From G965215045 sp965215045 (GTDB lineage Bacteria; Pseudomonadota; Gammaproteobacteria; JABABF01): a stretch of DNA of 64,000 nt. This document shows, piece after piece, positions 36,834-45,309 of the stretch (its first letter is position 1; the number at the start of each line of letters is the position of its first letter). A program made the translations under genes and the position numbers. The stretch is from NCBI GenBank assembly GCA_965215045.1, contig OZ244031.1, positions 124,001 through 188,000 of the forward strand, given 5' to 3'. The notes beneath the pieces were generated by a model. It was not told the DNA's origin, made no database searches, and was given only the letters and a program-made list of their open reading frames with translations.

Positions 36834-38213
36834 TCAGTCTGTGCAATCGCAGGGAAGTGCGCCGTCTGTGAAATCCGACAGGTCGGCTTCACGGCCCTCG
36901 GCATCGGCGAGTGCCTGGTAGGAAAACCGACTGCCCGAACCAAAAAAACCAATAAAATCCCCGGCCTCCTTGTTCCTGATTTCACGCTGCTCAGCCGTCA
37001 GGTTGCGACCGTACTTCTGCTCTATGGCGGTCCACCAGCTGAGGTCAGATGGCGTGTTGCGGTATTCCTCTTTCAGCCCGCCGTTGCCGTTCAGGGCTGC
37101 ATGCACTTTCTGTAAACCGCCGACACCCTTGAGAAAACAATAGGTGCAATTGGACAGGTTGTCCTTGGGGTCCAGTTCCAGGTCCCACGGCTGCTTGCCC
37201 CAGAATGCTTCGACATCTTCTTTTGTGACGCCCATCTCGCTGAGCGGCATGTAGACGTGTTCGCCCTCGTAGCCGGTGGCCTCCGGCCCGCCGCTGTTCC
37301 GCCGGCGCACCCGGACCACCCGATGCATCTCATCGTGCCGGATGCCGATAAAGGAGAGATATTCCACGCCATCCGGCCCGAAGTACGCACTGCCGCCAAA
37401 GCAATTTTCCTCGACGATCTCATTGGAAAAAGGCTTTGCCGCAGTAGAAAAATCGGCGAAGCACTGTGCCGGGCGCACGAGGGAACGGGAACGGGAAAAC
37501 TCCTTTTTCTTGAGATAGATTTCCGATGGCACTCCGCCCCGGTTGCGCTGGTGTTGTCGATACAAATTGCGGTCCTGGAGGCGGCTTTCCTCCCAGGCAT
37601 GACCCAGGGCAGGTGTCTGCTCTTCGCCGCCAAACCAGTCTTCGAGAAAGGCACGGGTCGGTTCCAGTTTCATACCCGTGGTGCAAATCCTTTTAAACTG
37701 GTTCGGCACATATCCCTTCCACGAAAGCAGCTCTTCAAAGACTTCGCCGCGCCAGTGATAACCGTCCGGGCATTCCTCCGAGTACGGTTCCGGGTGCACG
37801 AGCCGGTACGAAGGCAGGCGGGTCCACTCACCGCCTCTCGAGTCTTCGTAGGTCTGGGCTTCGACCCAGAAAAACGGGATGCCATATTTCGCCTCGGTCA
37901 GCCTTTTGCAATGGCGACTGAAGTCATAGGTGGCGGGATGCTCGGCCGAGGTGTTGTTGAACACCACCACGTCGCCCCGCTCCGCCCTGAGGATTTGGGA
38001 CTCCAGCAGCGTGAACAGCAGCAGGCCGCTCGACCGGCCACCGGAAAACTTGACGACGTGCGGCAGTTGCTCGTGCCCCCGAATTTCGTAATGGAATTTG
38101 TGAACCGCCTTGGGGTCAAAAACCTGGGGCGTCCGGATTTCCGGGGAGAGCTGCAACGGGGGGATATCGATGATATTCAATTGAGTCATAACGCCCTGTC
38201 CCGCCATTTTCAT
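36834..38213 (-). CDS. PAPS-reductase-like PP-loop protein within the module operon
   Basis: 459 residues from the ATG at 38213, whose ATGA overlaps the stop of the upstream B-C fusion gene; 23 further codons are open upstream but lie in that gene. It has a PP-loop (VVKFSGGRSSGLLLFTLL, ~70), VVFNNTSAEHPATYDFSRH, FKRICTTGMKLEPTRAFLE (the R-x-C-T element of this family) and a late LSNCTYCFLKGVGG Cys pair that could hold an Fe-S cluster. It is only distantly like the DndC-like protein at 25 kb. Family members transfer sulfur or adenylate substrates. Its place between the B-C fusion and A2 suggests it supplies or senses a nucleic-acid modification (inference). Confidence 0.72.
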   Translation of the reverse strand: MKMAGQGVMTQLNIIDIPPLQLSPEIRTPQVFDPKAVHKFHYEIRGHEQLPHVVKFSGGRSSGLLLFTLLESQILRAERGDVVVFNNTSAEHPATYDFSRHCKRLTEAKYGIPFFWVEAQTYEDSRGGEWTRLPSYRLVHPEPYSEECPDGYHWRGEVFEELLSWKGYVPNQFKRICTTGMKLEPTRAFLEDWFGGEEQTPALGHAWEESRLQDRNLYRQHQRNRGGVPSEIYLKKKEFSRSRSLVRPAQCFADFSTAAKPFSNEIVEENCFGGSAYFGPDGVEYLSFIGIRHDEMHRVVRVRRRNSGGPEATGYEGEHVYMPLSEMGVTKEDVEAFWGKQPWDLELDPKDNLSNCTYCFLKGVGGLQKVHAALNGNGGLKEEYRNTPSDLSWWTAIEQKYGRNLTAEQREIRNKEAGDFIGFFGSGSRFSYQALADAEGREADLSDFTDGALPCDCTD

Positions 38214-39973
38214 ATTGTTACAGAACGGAAGATTTCCAGGTTTTGCTCCGGTGTCAAAGCACCCAGGGATTGGTACTTGCATCGAGTCCTGATTTTATTC
38301 AACAAGCCCTCCCTGATCTGCATCCTTTGCCTGGTCTCTCTCGGCTCCTGCAGCAGGCGGGCGACCAGCGCAGCACGAATCATGCGGTCATTGACATTGG
38401 TCAGCTGCTTGATACCGTAACTCATGAGCGGCTCCCATATACCGGGCACTCGCAAAGTCTCCCACACATCGTCCAGGTCCAGGCCCATATCTTCAACAAC
38501 CTGGTGGCTCAAGTGCCCTCTCCACCAGGCGCGGGCGATGCCGCAATCCGTGTAGACGGTCGAATAGACTCGTTTTTCCGGCAATCCCCCCATGTGGCGC
38601 AAAACAGACCACGTGCAATCCTCCAGCATTTTTTCATCTTGTTCCTCCAATGCCCTGCGTATGCGGGCGCACCCTGTTTCATTGAGCGACGGGCGCGTGG
38701 CCCTTGCCAGGTACGAGGGTTCAATCAGGTTTTGCCGCACCATCTCCAGGTGGTAGGAATTCCAAAAAGATGGCAACGCGGCAAGGCGCGGCGGCAGCTC
38801 GGACAGGATTTGATAAATGTGTTGTTCTGTATTCATGGACGGCGTCAGCAATTCTTCCTCTTTGAAGGCTTGTGCGCGAAAAGAAACTTCAACGACACCC
38901 TCCTGGGCACAGGATGAAAACCAGTCCAAGAACTTCTCCGGGTTTTTATCTGCAACTGCTTTTAAAAACCGGCTCATGCGCTCTGCCTGCCTGTCCTGTT
39001 CATCGGCATCGGAGCATTTTTTGGCGAGCTGTTTACGACAACGTTTCAGATCTTCAGCACTGTAAAGAGGAATCTGCCGGGTGATTTTTCCGTCCTGCAT
39101 TGCCGGTCCTGCAACGGGCAAACTTGTATCCAGTTTATGGGGATAAAGAACCGCCACCACCCGGTTGGCGTTGAAGTCATTATCCCGCCAGGTGGGCAAA
39201 TTCTCCTGGTGAAATCTTCTCTCGAGGCGGCGTAAATTGGGATATTCTTTTAGGTCAAGACCCTGATATTCCCGCTGCAGTATTTGCAAACCCTGGGCCA
39301 GGGCGGCCGAGTAAATGCTACTGCAATGACGGGTTGCACTGCCCGAATGTTGGAGACTCTCATACAGGTCCGGTGCCACCAGGACACGAAAATAAAAGCC
39401 CTGTTTCAATACAGCGTCGACTTCAAAACACCCCTCGGGCAACCGGTTTTCTTTATCCTCTTGCAAGCGCAGAACATTGCGCACTTCGTCTAAAAGAAAC
39501 CAGGGGGATGCGACAGCGAGGAACGCTGCCGATGGAAACTCGATGAGGGTTCCCAGCCAGTCCTGTCCCAGGCCGTGGTGGACTTCTCCCCTGAAGGAAC
39601 TGAGCCCGTCCCTGGTGATGACATGGGGTTGAAGCCTGATGGGATGATTGACTTCATCGGGGTTCAGCCTGATATCCTGCTGTTGCACAAGAGCATGATC
39701 GGATGGACGCAAGGGTTGCCTGGATATAAAAACTCTGCTGTATGCACAATGATGAGCCGTCACTGTACAGGCGAATACGGCGCGACCTTCCAAGATCAAT
39801 TCCCTGACCAGGTTATTCCCCCGGATACGGTGTTCGAGACAAATACTCAGATCATCCCGCGGACCGGCGTTGCTTGTAATCGTGTAGGAATTGCCCTCCG
39901 TGTAATCTGATGTGCCCTCCTTCAGGCACGGGTACGAACCCACGCGAGAAGCAGTGCCGGAGAGTGCCGGCAT
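38210..39973 (-). CDS. B-C fusion protein (B3-C3) of the module family
   Basis: 587 residues from ATG 39973, with GGGAGGAG about 11 bases upstream; a GTG 60 bases earlier is possible. Residues 1 to ~280 match B4 (LSICLEHRIRGNNLVREL, VFACTVTAHHCAYSRVFIS, QGFYFRVLVAPDLYESLQ, ANRVVAVLYPHKLD). From ~296 the protein matches C4 (IPLYSAEDLKRCRKQL, FLDWFSSCAQEG, PSFWNSYHLEMVRQNLIEP, DCGIARAWWRGHLSHQV, SLGALTPEQNLEIFRSV). The joint is a short linker with no stop or tract nearby, so the fusion is genuine. It shows that B and C act together physically. It has no A partner of its own upstream and heads the operon with the PP-loop protein and A2-B2-C2. Confidence 0.75.
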   Translation of the reverse strand: MPALSGTASRVGSYPCLKEGTSDYTEGNSYTITSNAGPRDDLSICLEHRIRGNNLVRELILEGRAVFACTVTAHHCAYSRVFISRQPLRPSDHALVQQQDIRLNPDEVNHPIRLQPHVITRDGLSSFRGEVHHGLGQDWLGTLIEFPSAAFLAVASPWFLLDEVRNVLRLQEDKENRLPEGCFEVDAVLKQGFYFRVLVAPDLYESLQHSGSATRHCSSIYSAALAQGLQILQREYQGLDLKEYPNLRRLERRFHQENLPTWRDNDFNANRVVAVLYPHKLDTSLPVAGPAMQDGKITRQIPLYSAEDLKRCRKQLAKKCSDADEQDRQAERMSRFLKAVADKNPEKFLDWFSSCAQEGVVEVSFRAQAFKEEELLTPSMNTEQHIYQILSELPPRLAALPSFWNSYHLEMVRQNLIEPSYLARATRPSLNETGCARIRRALEEQDEKMLEDCTWSVLRHMGGLPEKRVYSTVYTDCGIARAWWRGHLSHQVVEDMGLDLDDVWETLRVPGIWEPLMSYGIKQLTNVNDRMIRAALVARLLQEPRETRQRMQIREGLLNKIRTRCKYQSLGALTPEQNLEIFRSVTI

Positions 39974-40049
39974 CAGCGGGCTATCTCCTCCCTTGAAGCG
40001 AGACCTTTCCGATGGCCAAGTATCAAAAATCACAACGAGCCGTGCAGGA

Positions 40050-40195
40050 TTGTAGGTTTTATTGAACGGGGACTGCGTTTTTGAAAAAGCCGCAATACGG
40101 CATACTCTTCCGCGTTTTCATGGCGTCCCCCTCTGCAACTCTCGGCAGTCGGGGGGAATATACAGCATTTTGCGCATCGATAGAAGACCCTGTGC
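40050..40195. repeat. leader repeat copy upstream of the B-C fusion operon
   Basis: TTATTGAACGGGGACTGCGTTTT and, ~100 bases on, CAGCATTTTGCGCATCGATAGAAG match the region upstream of A4 (44408-44465: TTATTGGATGGGGACTGCGTTTT, AACATTTTGTGCACCGGTAGAAG). An insertion of ~80 bases separates the two matching parts here. It may carry shared regulatory signals or mark the module boundary. Confidence 0.5.
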
Positions 40196-40545
40196 AAATT
40201 GATGCGCAGTGTGACCTCGGTCTCTTCGGGCCCCAAGCCGGGCCAGCGCCATCGGCGTGTAAATGCCGGCCATGAAGCTCGTGCTGTACAGTTTCCCCCA
40301 GTATGCAGCGACGGTGTGGCTGCGTCCCGCGACACCTCGCGGTCGGTAGCGGCCAAAGGCAGTACCAAGTGGCCCTGAACGGGCAGCACCGGTGATAGGG
40401 CTAAGCCGGCGAGCCTGCAGATCAGTGCATAGGTGCAGTGCGTGTCTGGCCGGTAAAAGGATCAGTGGTATCCGTGAGGCCGTTTGGAAAAGTGGAGGTA
40501 AGGCTGTACCAAGCGATACCCCGGCAACCTGTGCCAACGGTCTTG
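40180..40545 (-). pseudogene. decayed fragment of the SDR gene and part of the MFS gene
   Basis: Translating the minus strand gives FMAGIYTPMALARL and VAAYWGKLYSTS, plainly the middle of the SDR at 45310-46080 (MIFMAGIYTPMALARL, VAAHWETLHS), but with frameshifts. Further right, GCAGATCAGTGCATAG matches the transporter gene near 46455. Together with the leader repeat this accounts for most of the 578-base gap between the B-C fusion gene and C4. Confidence 0.7.
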
Positions 40546-40551
40546 CTATTT

Positions 40552-41433
40552 TCATACTGTCATTGAGCGAAATATTTCAAAGTTTTGTTTTGGCGTTAAA
40601 GTACCCAGTGATTGATAAACACAGCGGGTCCCTATTTTTTCTAATAAGTCTTTGTTGATCGAGCGTTTTTTTCTCCTCTTTTCCGGTTCCTGCATCAGGC
40701 GGGCAATGAGTGCCGAGCGGATCATGCGGTCACTCACTGCTGTCAGTCGCTTGACGCTGTAACCCATTAACTGATCCCATACTTCTTTCAGTTGTAATGT
40801 TTTCCATACATCGTCTATCTTCAAGTTCATATCTTCGGCGACCTGGCTGCTTATATGTCCCCTCCACCAGGCACTGGCAATACCGCAATCCACAAAGACG
40901 CTCGTGTTACCTTGTTTTTCTGGTAATCCTCCCATGTGGCGCAAAATAGAGCGCGTACAATTTCCCAATAATTCTTCCGTCTGTTCCTGTAGTGCTTCTT
41001 GCAGATTTTCACGTCCGGTTTTTGAGGATCTCGGAGACCCCGCCAAGTATGCAGGCTCAATCAGATCCTGCTCAACCATTGCTAAATGGTAAGAGTTCCA
41101 AAAAGATGGCAGTGCCGCAAGACGGGGAGGAAGCTGACGTAGAGTTTGATAAATATCTTGTTCTATTTCGAGAGACGGCTCTAACAATTTTTTATCAGTA
41201 AATTTCTCTGAACGGAAGGAAACTTCAATCGTAGTATCTTGAGCACAAGATGAAAACCAATCAAAAAATTTTCTGGGATTTTCGTCCTCGGCTGCCTCTA
41301 AAAATCTGATTTGCAGCCCCCTCTGGCCTTTCTTTTTATTTTCATCCTTCTTTTTCCCAACAAGATCTTTACGGCAACTCTCGAGATCTGCTGCGCTATA
41401 CAGTGGAATTTCTTGAGCGTATCGATTTGACAT
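40552..41433 (-). CDS. C4: third protein of the A-B-C module (unknown family)
   Basis: 293 residues (MSNRYAQEIPLYSAADLESC). Strongly similar to the C half of the B-C fusion and weakly to C1/C2: KFFDWFSSCAQDTTIEVSF, PSFWNSYHLAMVEQDLIEP (~130), DCGIASAWWRGHISSQV (~195), VSDRMIRSALIARLMQ and QSLGTLTPKQNFEIFRSM at the end. The W...(L/I)IEP and A-x-AWWRG motifs are the features common to all four C proteins. Lys-rich around residues 25-40. It lies 24 bases after B4. AT-rich, and clearly different in composition from the backbone. Confidence 0.7.
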   Translation of the reverse strand: MSNRYAQEIPLYSAADLESCRKDLVGKKKDENKKKGQRGLQIRFLEAAEDENPRKFFDWFSSCAQDTTIEVSFRSEKFTDKKLLEPSLEIEQDIYQTLRQLPPRLAALPSFWNSYHLAMVEQDLIEPAYLAGSPRSSKTGRENLQEALQEQTEELLGNCTRSILRHMGGLPEKQGNTSVFVDCGIASAWWRGHISSQVAEDMNLKIDDVWKTLQLKEVWDQLMGYSVKRLTAVSDRMIRSALIARLMQEPEKRRKKRSINKDLLEKIGTRCVYQSLGTLTPKQNFEIFRSMTV

Positions 41434-41457
41434 CAGTAGAGACCTTTTCTTTGCAAA

Positions 41458-42306
41458 TTACTCAGACGAGTTCGTGTCCACTTCATGGGGATGGAAAGCC
41501 GCTACCGCCCGGTTGGCACTAAAATTCTCTGAATCCCATGTTGACAATCCTTTCTCTTTCAGCATCGCATAAAGAGTTCGTAAATTAGCATATTCTTTCC
41601 ATGTTTTATCAGTGCTGAATTTTTCCTGAAGTATTTGAAACCCTTGAGCCAGGGCTGCCGCATAAATGCTATTACAATGCTTTATCGCGTTTCCCGGATA
41701 TTGGAGACTGTCATAGAGTTCCGGGGCTGCTCGAACACAAAAATAAAAACCTTCTTCTGATGACTCCTCAACTTCAAAACACCCATGAGGCAATCCATCA
41801 TCCTTTTTTATTCTCAGGATACTCTGTGTTGTATGCTTGGGATTCAAAAACGGACCAATTGCCAGTATTGCTGCTTGCGGAAATTTAATAAGTTCTCCCT
41901 CCCAAATATCATCTAAGCCATGTCGAGGTTCGACTCTAAATGCACTGATCTCTTCCTTCGTTACAATATGAGGACGAAAATTGATAGGATCAGATACTTT
42001 CTTAGGATCACAAATAATTTCCTGTCTTTGTATGACAGCACCATTATTCTGTTTTGCAGATTCATGAGAGATAAAAATCTCACGATATGCACAACAAGGA
42101 GCTATCACTGTACAAGCAAATGCTGCACGATCACTTAAAAGTAATTCCATGACTAAATTGTTCCCCGTGACACGGTGTTCAATACAAATGCTCAAATCTT
42201 TGTGCATTCCATTGCCCCTTTCCGTTTTATATTCATTTCCTTCAATATAATCCAACATTCCATCCGCCATTAGGGGATAGGGACAGATGCGCGGGGTAAC
42301 TAACAT
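41458..42306 (-). CDS. B4: second protein of the A-B-C module (unknown family)
   Basis: 282 residues, starting in a TAATG overlap with the A4 stop. B-family features: LSICIEHRVTGNNLVMEL, AFACTVIAPCCAYREIFIS, HGCFEVEESSEEGFYFCV followed by RAAPELYDSLQ and NAIKHCNSIYAAALAQGFQ, and NRAVAAFHPHEVD near the end. It is closer to the B half of the fusion protein than to B1/B2, so the family has at least two branches. No known domain was recognised. Confidence 0.7.
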   Translation of the reverse strand: MLVTPRICPYPLMADGMLDYIEGNEYKTERGNGMHKDLSICIEHRVTGNNLVMELLLSDRAAFACTVIAPCCAYREIFISHESAKQNNGAVIQRQEIICDPKKVSDPINFRPHIVTKEEISAFRVEPRHGLDDIWEGELIKFPQAAILAIGPFLNPKHTTQSILRIKKDDGLPHGCFEVEESSEEGFYFCVRAAPELYDSLQYPGNAIKHCNSIYAAALAQGFQILQEKFSTDKTWKEYANLRTLYAMLKEKGLSTWDSENFSANRAVAAFHPHEVDTNSSE

Positions 42307-44315
42307 TATAAGGATATCTCCTTATTTTCACGAGATACCAACTCTATCCCCAAAATAGCATTACTTGGAATATTTTCTTGAAGATTAACAACAACTGGAT
42401 ACCGTTGACCCATTCGTAATGAACCCAAAAGAATTTCATATACATATCCATTCTCTTTACAGTAGGCAGTATCTGATATTTTCCTGTCTGAAACAGTAGC
42501 ATCAGGTCTCAAGGCTATAAACTTACTGGGTAGCGGATCAGTGCAGGAAGGATCGGCCCCACGATCAAGAAGAAGCCGTAACCCGGCATTCTTCGTGTCT
42601 GCTTGGGGCTGTAATGAAATACGCAATTCATGCTGATTACGGCGTGCTGTCACCTTGACGTCCACCCTTCTACCTGAACGTTGGAAAGAAGGTACGGGGT
42701 TACGAAGATTAGGCTGGGGACCAGGTGGTACAGGTCTGGGTCCGGGGCCGGGTAGCAAAGGATCCTGCACCCCTTCCTCGCCAGAACTATCGTCAATATG
42801 CTCTGGGACAGGGGTATAAGGTAAAGGTTTTGTAAGCGGTCTATTCCTGGGTGTCTTCCCAGAACGGCGGCCTGCTGACACCTGTTCCGTGTCCGATTCC
42901 AGCAACATAAATCTTGGGGAAAATGAATCACTCTCATCTTTGACAGCCATATCTTGAAGGGTCTGCTGAATATCTTTGAATAACTGATCAAACTTGGATC
43001 GTTCAGATTTCGACAAGCGATCCTTGATAATAGTGGCGTGTTTTTCTCCCTCCGCACCACGAATTAAGTGAAATGCCTCATCAATCTCTTGTTTAGTGCT
43101 CGGTGGGTCAACAAGAATTATGGCGTTAAATCGTTCATAAGATTGATATGTTACAGGCGCATTCCGAGGTAATCGATCACAGATATACATACCACTCCGG
43201 AACAAACTGATATGCGTACGCTCATCAGGCTCGGCGTCACGAAAGTATAAATCTATATTACCTGAACTGGTTTCAATAATCTTGTGCTTTCCTTGCTGCA
43301 ATGTTTGATATGCTAAGTACGCTTTATTTCCGCTGATAAGGCTATCTTTTTTACTTAAGCGTTTTTCCTCTCGCTGTTCCTGCAACACCTCATGTAGAGT
43401 TTCCTTGTCTAATGACAATTTCCCACCATTATACTTTACTTGTACCTCTAAACGCTCCCGATGAATAGCTGGAAAAAAATGTTTGGCCGCTGCAATCCTT
43501 ATTAATTGAGCTGCGTCCTTGTCCTCAATGTCATCACGAAAATTATTAAAAGCGAGAATTGAAACCACTGAGCCAGTCGTATATTCAGACTGTATATGAT
43601 TCAAGTTTTTTTGTACATAGGCAGGAATCTGAGAATTTGAAGGAAAACAATAACGCAGTTTCTGTTTTGCTTTATCTTTTTTTTTGTGTCTGCCAGTAAT
43701 GTAATAACCATCTTTCCCTTTTTCTTTATCATCCATTTCATGTGATGCAAGAATAGCATGCGCCGACATTGTCTTCACACCATCATAGGTGACGCCACCG
43801 TAAAGAATGTAATGCATATCTGATGCTGGAAATGCAGTGAAATGTCCTAGTCCATACGAACCAGCCGAGCCAGCTGCCTCTCCATATTTATCAGTTGAGC
43901 CATCTGCAAGCAGGGAATTCATCCGTGTTTGACCCAAACCTATGCCATTATCAAAAATATGTAGTACCGGGATATCTGCCTGATTCAGACTTTCAGATAT
44001 TCGCTCAATTCGTGCTTGTTCATGAACGCTTCCACTACCGTATAGTCGTCTGGCGGCGTAAAAAGCCGCCCGATATTCTGTAAGTCCTGGAATCTGGCTC
44101 TGTGCAGTACGTTCAAATACAAAAACAACTTTTGTTTTATCCCGACCTGTCAGCCTCCCGGCATCAATACTGTTTTGGATAAGTTCCCGCACGATGATCT
44201 CAGAGTTGGCCTCATCGTCAGCAGTAACCGCTTTCGAAGTAAAACCCTCTATGGCTTCAGAGTTTATAAACTCCAATTTGCCTTCTCCGAGGTCACTTGT
44301 TTTATTGGTCACCAT
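42306..44315 (-). CDS. A4: GHKL (Hsp90/MutL-type) ATPase of the A-B-C module
   Basis: 669 residues. Motifs: IIVRELIQNSIDAGRL (~40), LHIFDNGIGLGQTRMN (~120), SAGSYGLGHFTAFPASDM (~150). The middle region keeps VVSILAFNNFRDDIED and AAAKHFFPAI. The linker before the C-terminal domain is Pro-rich (PLLPGPGPRPVPPGPQP, ~515) instead of Gly- or Asn-rich. It is the most divergent of the three A proteins. The ATG at 44315 has no strong ribosome site. The region upstream carries a leader repeat shared with the B-C fusion operon. Confidence 0.76.
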   Translation of the reverse strand: MVTNKTSDLGEGKLEFINSEAIEGFTSKAVTADDEANSEIIVRELIQNSIDAGRLTGRDKTKVVFVFERTAQSQIPGLTEYRAAFYAARRLYGSGSVHEQARIERISESLNQADIPVLHIFDNGIGLGQTRMNSLLADGSTDKYGEAAGSAGSYGLGHFTAFPASDMHYILYGGVTYDGVKTMSAHAILASHEMDDKEKGKDGYYITGRHKKKDKAKQKLRYCFPSNSQIPAYVQKNLNHIQSEYTTGSVVSILAFNNFRDDIEDKDAAQLIRIAAAKHFFPAIHRERLEVQVKYNGGKLSLDKETLHEVLQEQREEKRLSKKDSLISGNKAYLAYQTLQQGKHKIIETSSGNIDLYFRDAEPDERTHISLFRSGMYICDRLPRNAPVTYQSYERFNAIILVDPPSTKQEIDEAFHLIRGAEGEKHATIIKDRLSKSERSKFDQLFKDIQQTLQDMAVKDESDSFSPRFMLLESDTEQVSAGRRSGKTPRNRPLTKPLPYTPVPEHIDDSSGEEGVQDPLLPGPGPRPVPPGPQPNLRNPVPSFQRSGRRVDVKVTARRNQHELRISLQPQADTKNAGLRLLLDRGADPSCTDPLPSKFIALRPDATVSDRKISDTAYCKENGYVYEILLGSLRMGQRYPVVVNLQENIPSNAILGIELVSRENKEISL

Positions 44316-44389
44316 AATTATTTAGAACGACTTCTTATATGCTTTCGCACACAAGGATACCATGATAAATCAGGCGATCAAAACTATAA

Positions 44390-44486
44390 ATACCCATGGA
44401 TATTTGCGGGTTTTATTGGATGGGGACTGCGTTTTATATAACATTTTGTGCACCGGTAGAAGGGGCTGTAGAAAAAATACACATCG
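44390..44486. repeat. leader repeat copy upstream of A4
   Basis: Counterpart of the repeat at 40050-40195 (TTATTGGATGGGGACTGCG, AACATTTTGTGCACCGGTAGAAG). It lies between the A4 start and the HNH gene stop. The remaining 44316-44389 is AT-rich and probably holds the A4 promoter, with no clear consensus pair. Confidence 0.5.
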
Positions 44487-45287
44487 TCAGGGGGCGTGTT
44501 TTTCAAAGATGTTCTCGCGATGGTGGGCTAAGAATTCCTGCTTCGGTGCGAATTTGCGCGGGAGGAGAATTTTCTGTCCGTGGTAGTGTTGCAGGGCGCG
44601 CGTGCGGAAGGGATCTTTCTCCACGAACTTCACTTTCTTGGAGATGCACACGCGCAGCTGTTCATCGATGGTCAGCAGCCCGGCATCGAAGGCCTTGTGA
44701 TGCAGGGCGGAGAGTGCCAGTCCGTTGTGGGGGTTGGAGCGGTTGTGCTGATCTTCGCTCCAGGGGACGATGTGACTGGCTTCCAGCAGGGACGCCAGGC
44801 TGAGCCCGGAGATGCAGCAGCGGCGGTCGTAGGCACTCAGCACTGCGTTGCGGAAGAAGGGCTGCCCGGTGCGCACCTTGACCAGTTGCTCGCGCTCTGT
44901 GTGTTCGGGCATCTTTTGCCAGGGGGGAGTTTCATCGTGCATCTCTTGTGGCTGCGGCGATTGCGGTTCTGTGAGTGTCCCTTCCTGTTGCAGCAGTTGC
45001 ACGGCGCGTTCGGACTCTCTGGCAAAGTGCTCCCAATCGGATTGCATGTTCTCCCAGGCACGGCGGTCGCCCACGGAAACACTGGAAAGTCCCTTGCGCT
45101 CCAGTCCGGGGTCGATGCTGGCCAGGTTGGCCAGTTTCATGGCCAGGGAGCCCGGGGTGCGTTCCAGCAACTTGGCGAAGTGGATGATTTCGGGGTTCCT
45201 GGAATGCAGTCGTCCGAAGGGCAGGCGGCAGTAGAGATGCAGTGCCACCAGCAGTTCCTGTTCGCTCCAGTGTCTGCCCCGTGCCAT
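44487..45287 (-). CDS. HNH endonuclease, putative restriction enzyme
   Basis: 266 residues from ATG 45287 (MARGRHWSEQELLVALHLYC); an upstream in-frame extension would overlap the SDR gene. The N-terminal half has a winged or DNA-binding look (RNPEIIHFAKLLERTPGSLAMKLANL). The C-terminal half contains the HNH core: RRCCISGLSLASLLEASHIVPW, NPHNGLALSALHHKAFDAGL. This layout is common in orphan HNH restriction endonucleases. It lies 22 bases after the SDR stop, at the right border of the defence-like island, and has backbone-like GC. No companion methylase is nearby, so it may act on modified or foreign DNA (inference). Confidence 0.78.
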   Translation of the reverse strand: MARGRHWSEQELLVALHLYCRLPFGRLHSRNPEIIHFAKLLERTPGSLAMKLANLASIDPGLERKGLSSVSVGDRRAWENMQSDWEHFARESERAVQLLQQEGTLTEPQSPQPQEMHDETPPWQKMPEHTEREQLVKVRTGQPFFRNAVLSAYDRRCCISGLSLASLLEASHIVPWSEDQHNRSNPHNGLALSALHHKAFDAGLLTIDEQLRVCISKKVKFVEKDPFRTRALQHYHGQKILLPRKFAPKQEFLAHHRENIFEKHAP

Positions 45288-45309
45288 GTCGGTCTTTCCC
45301 GCCCCTGCT

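Noticed and set aside
24725..44486. IS element or integrase responsible for the island
   Set aside because: No transposase, integrase, terminal inverted repeat or tRNA gene was seen. Only fragments of the flanking chromosomal genes mark the joints.
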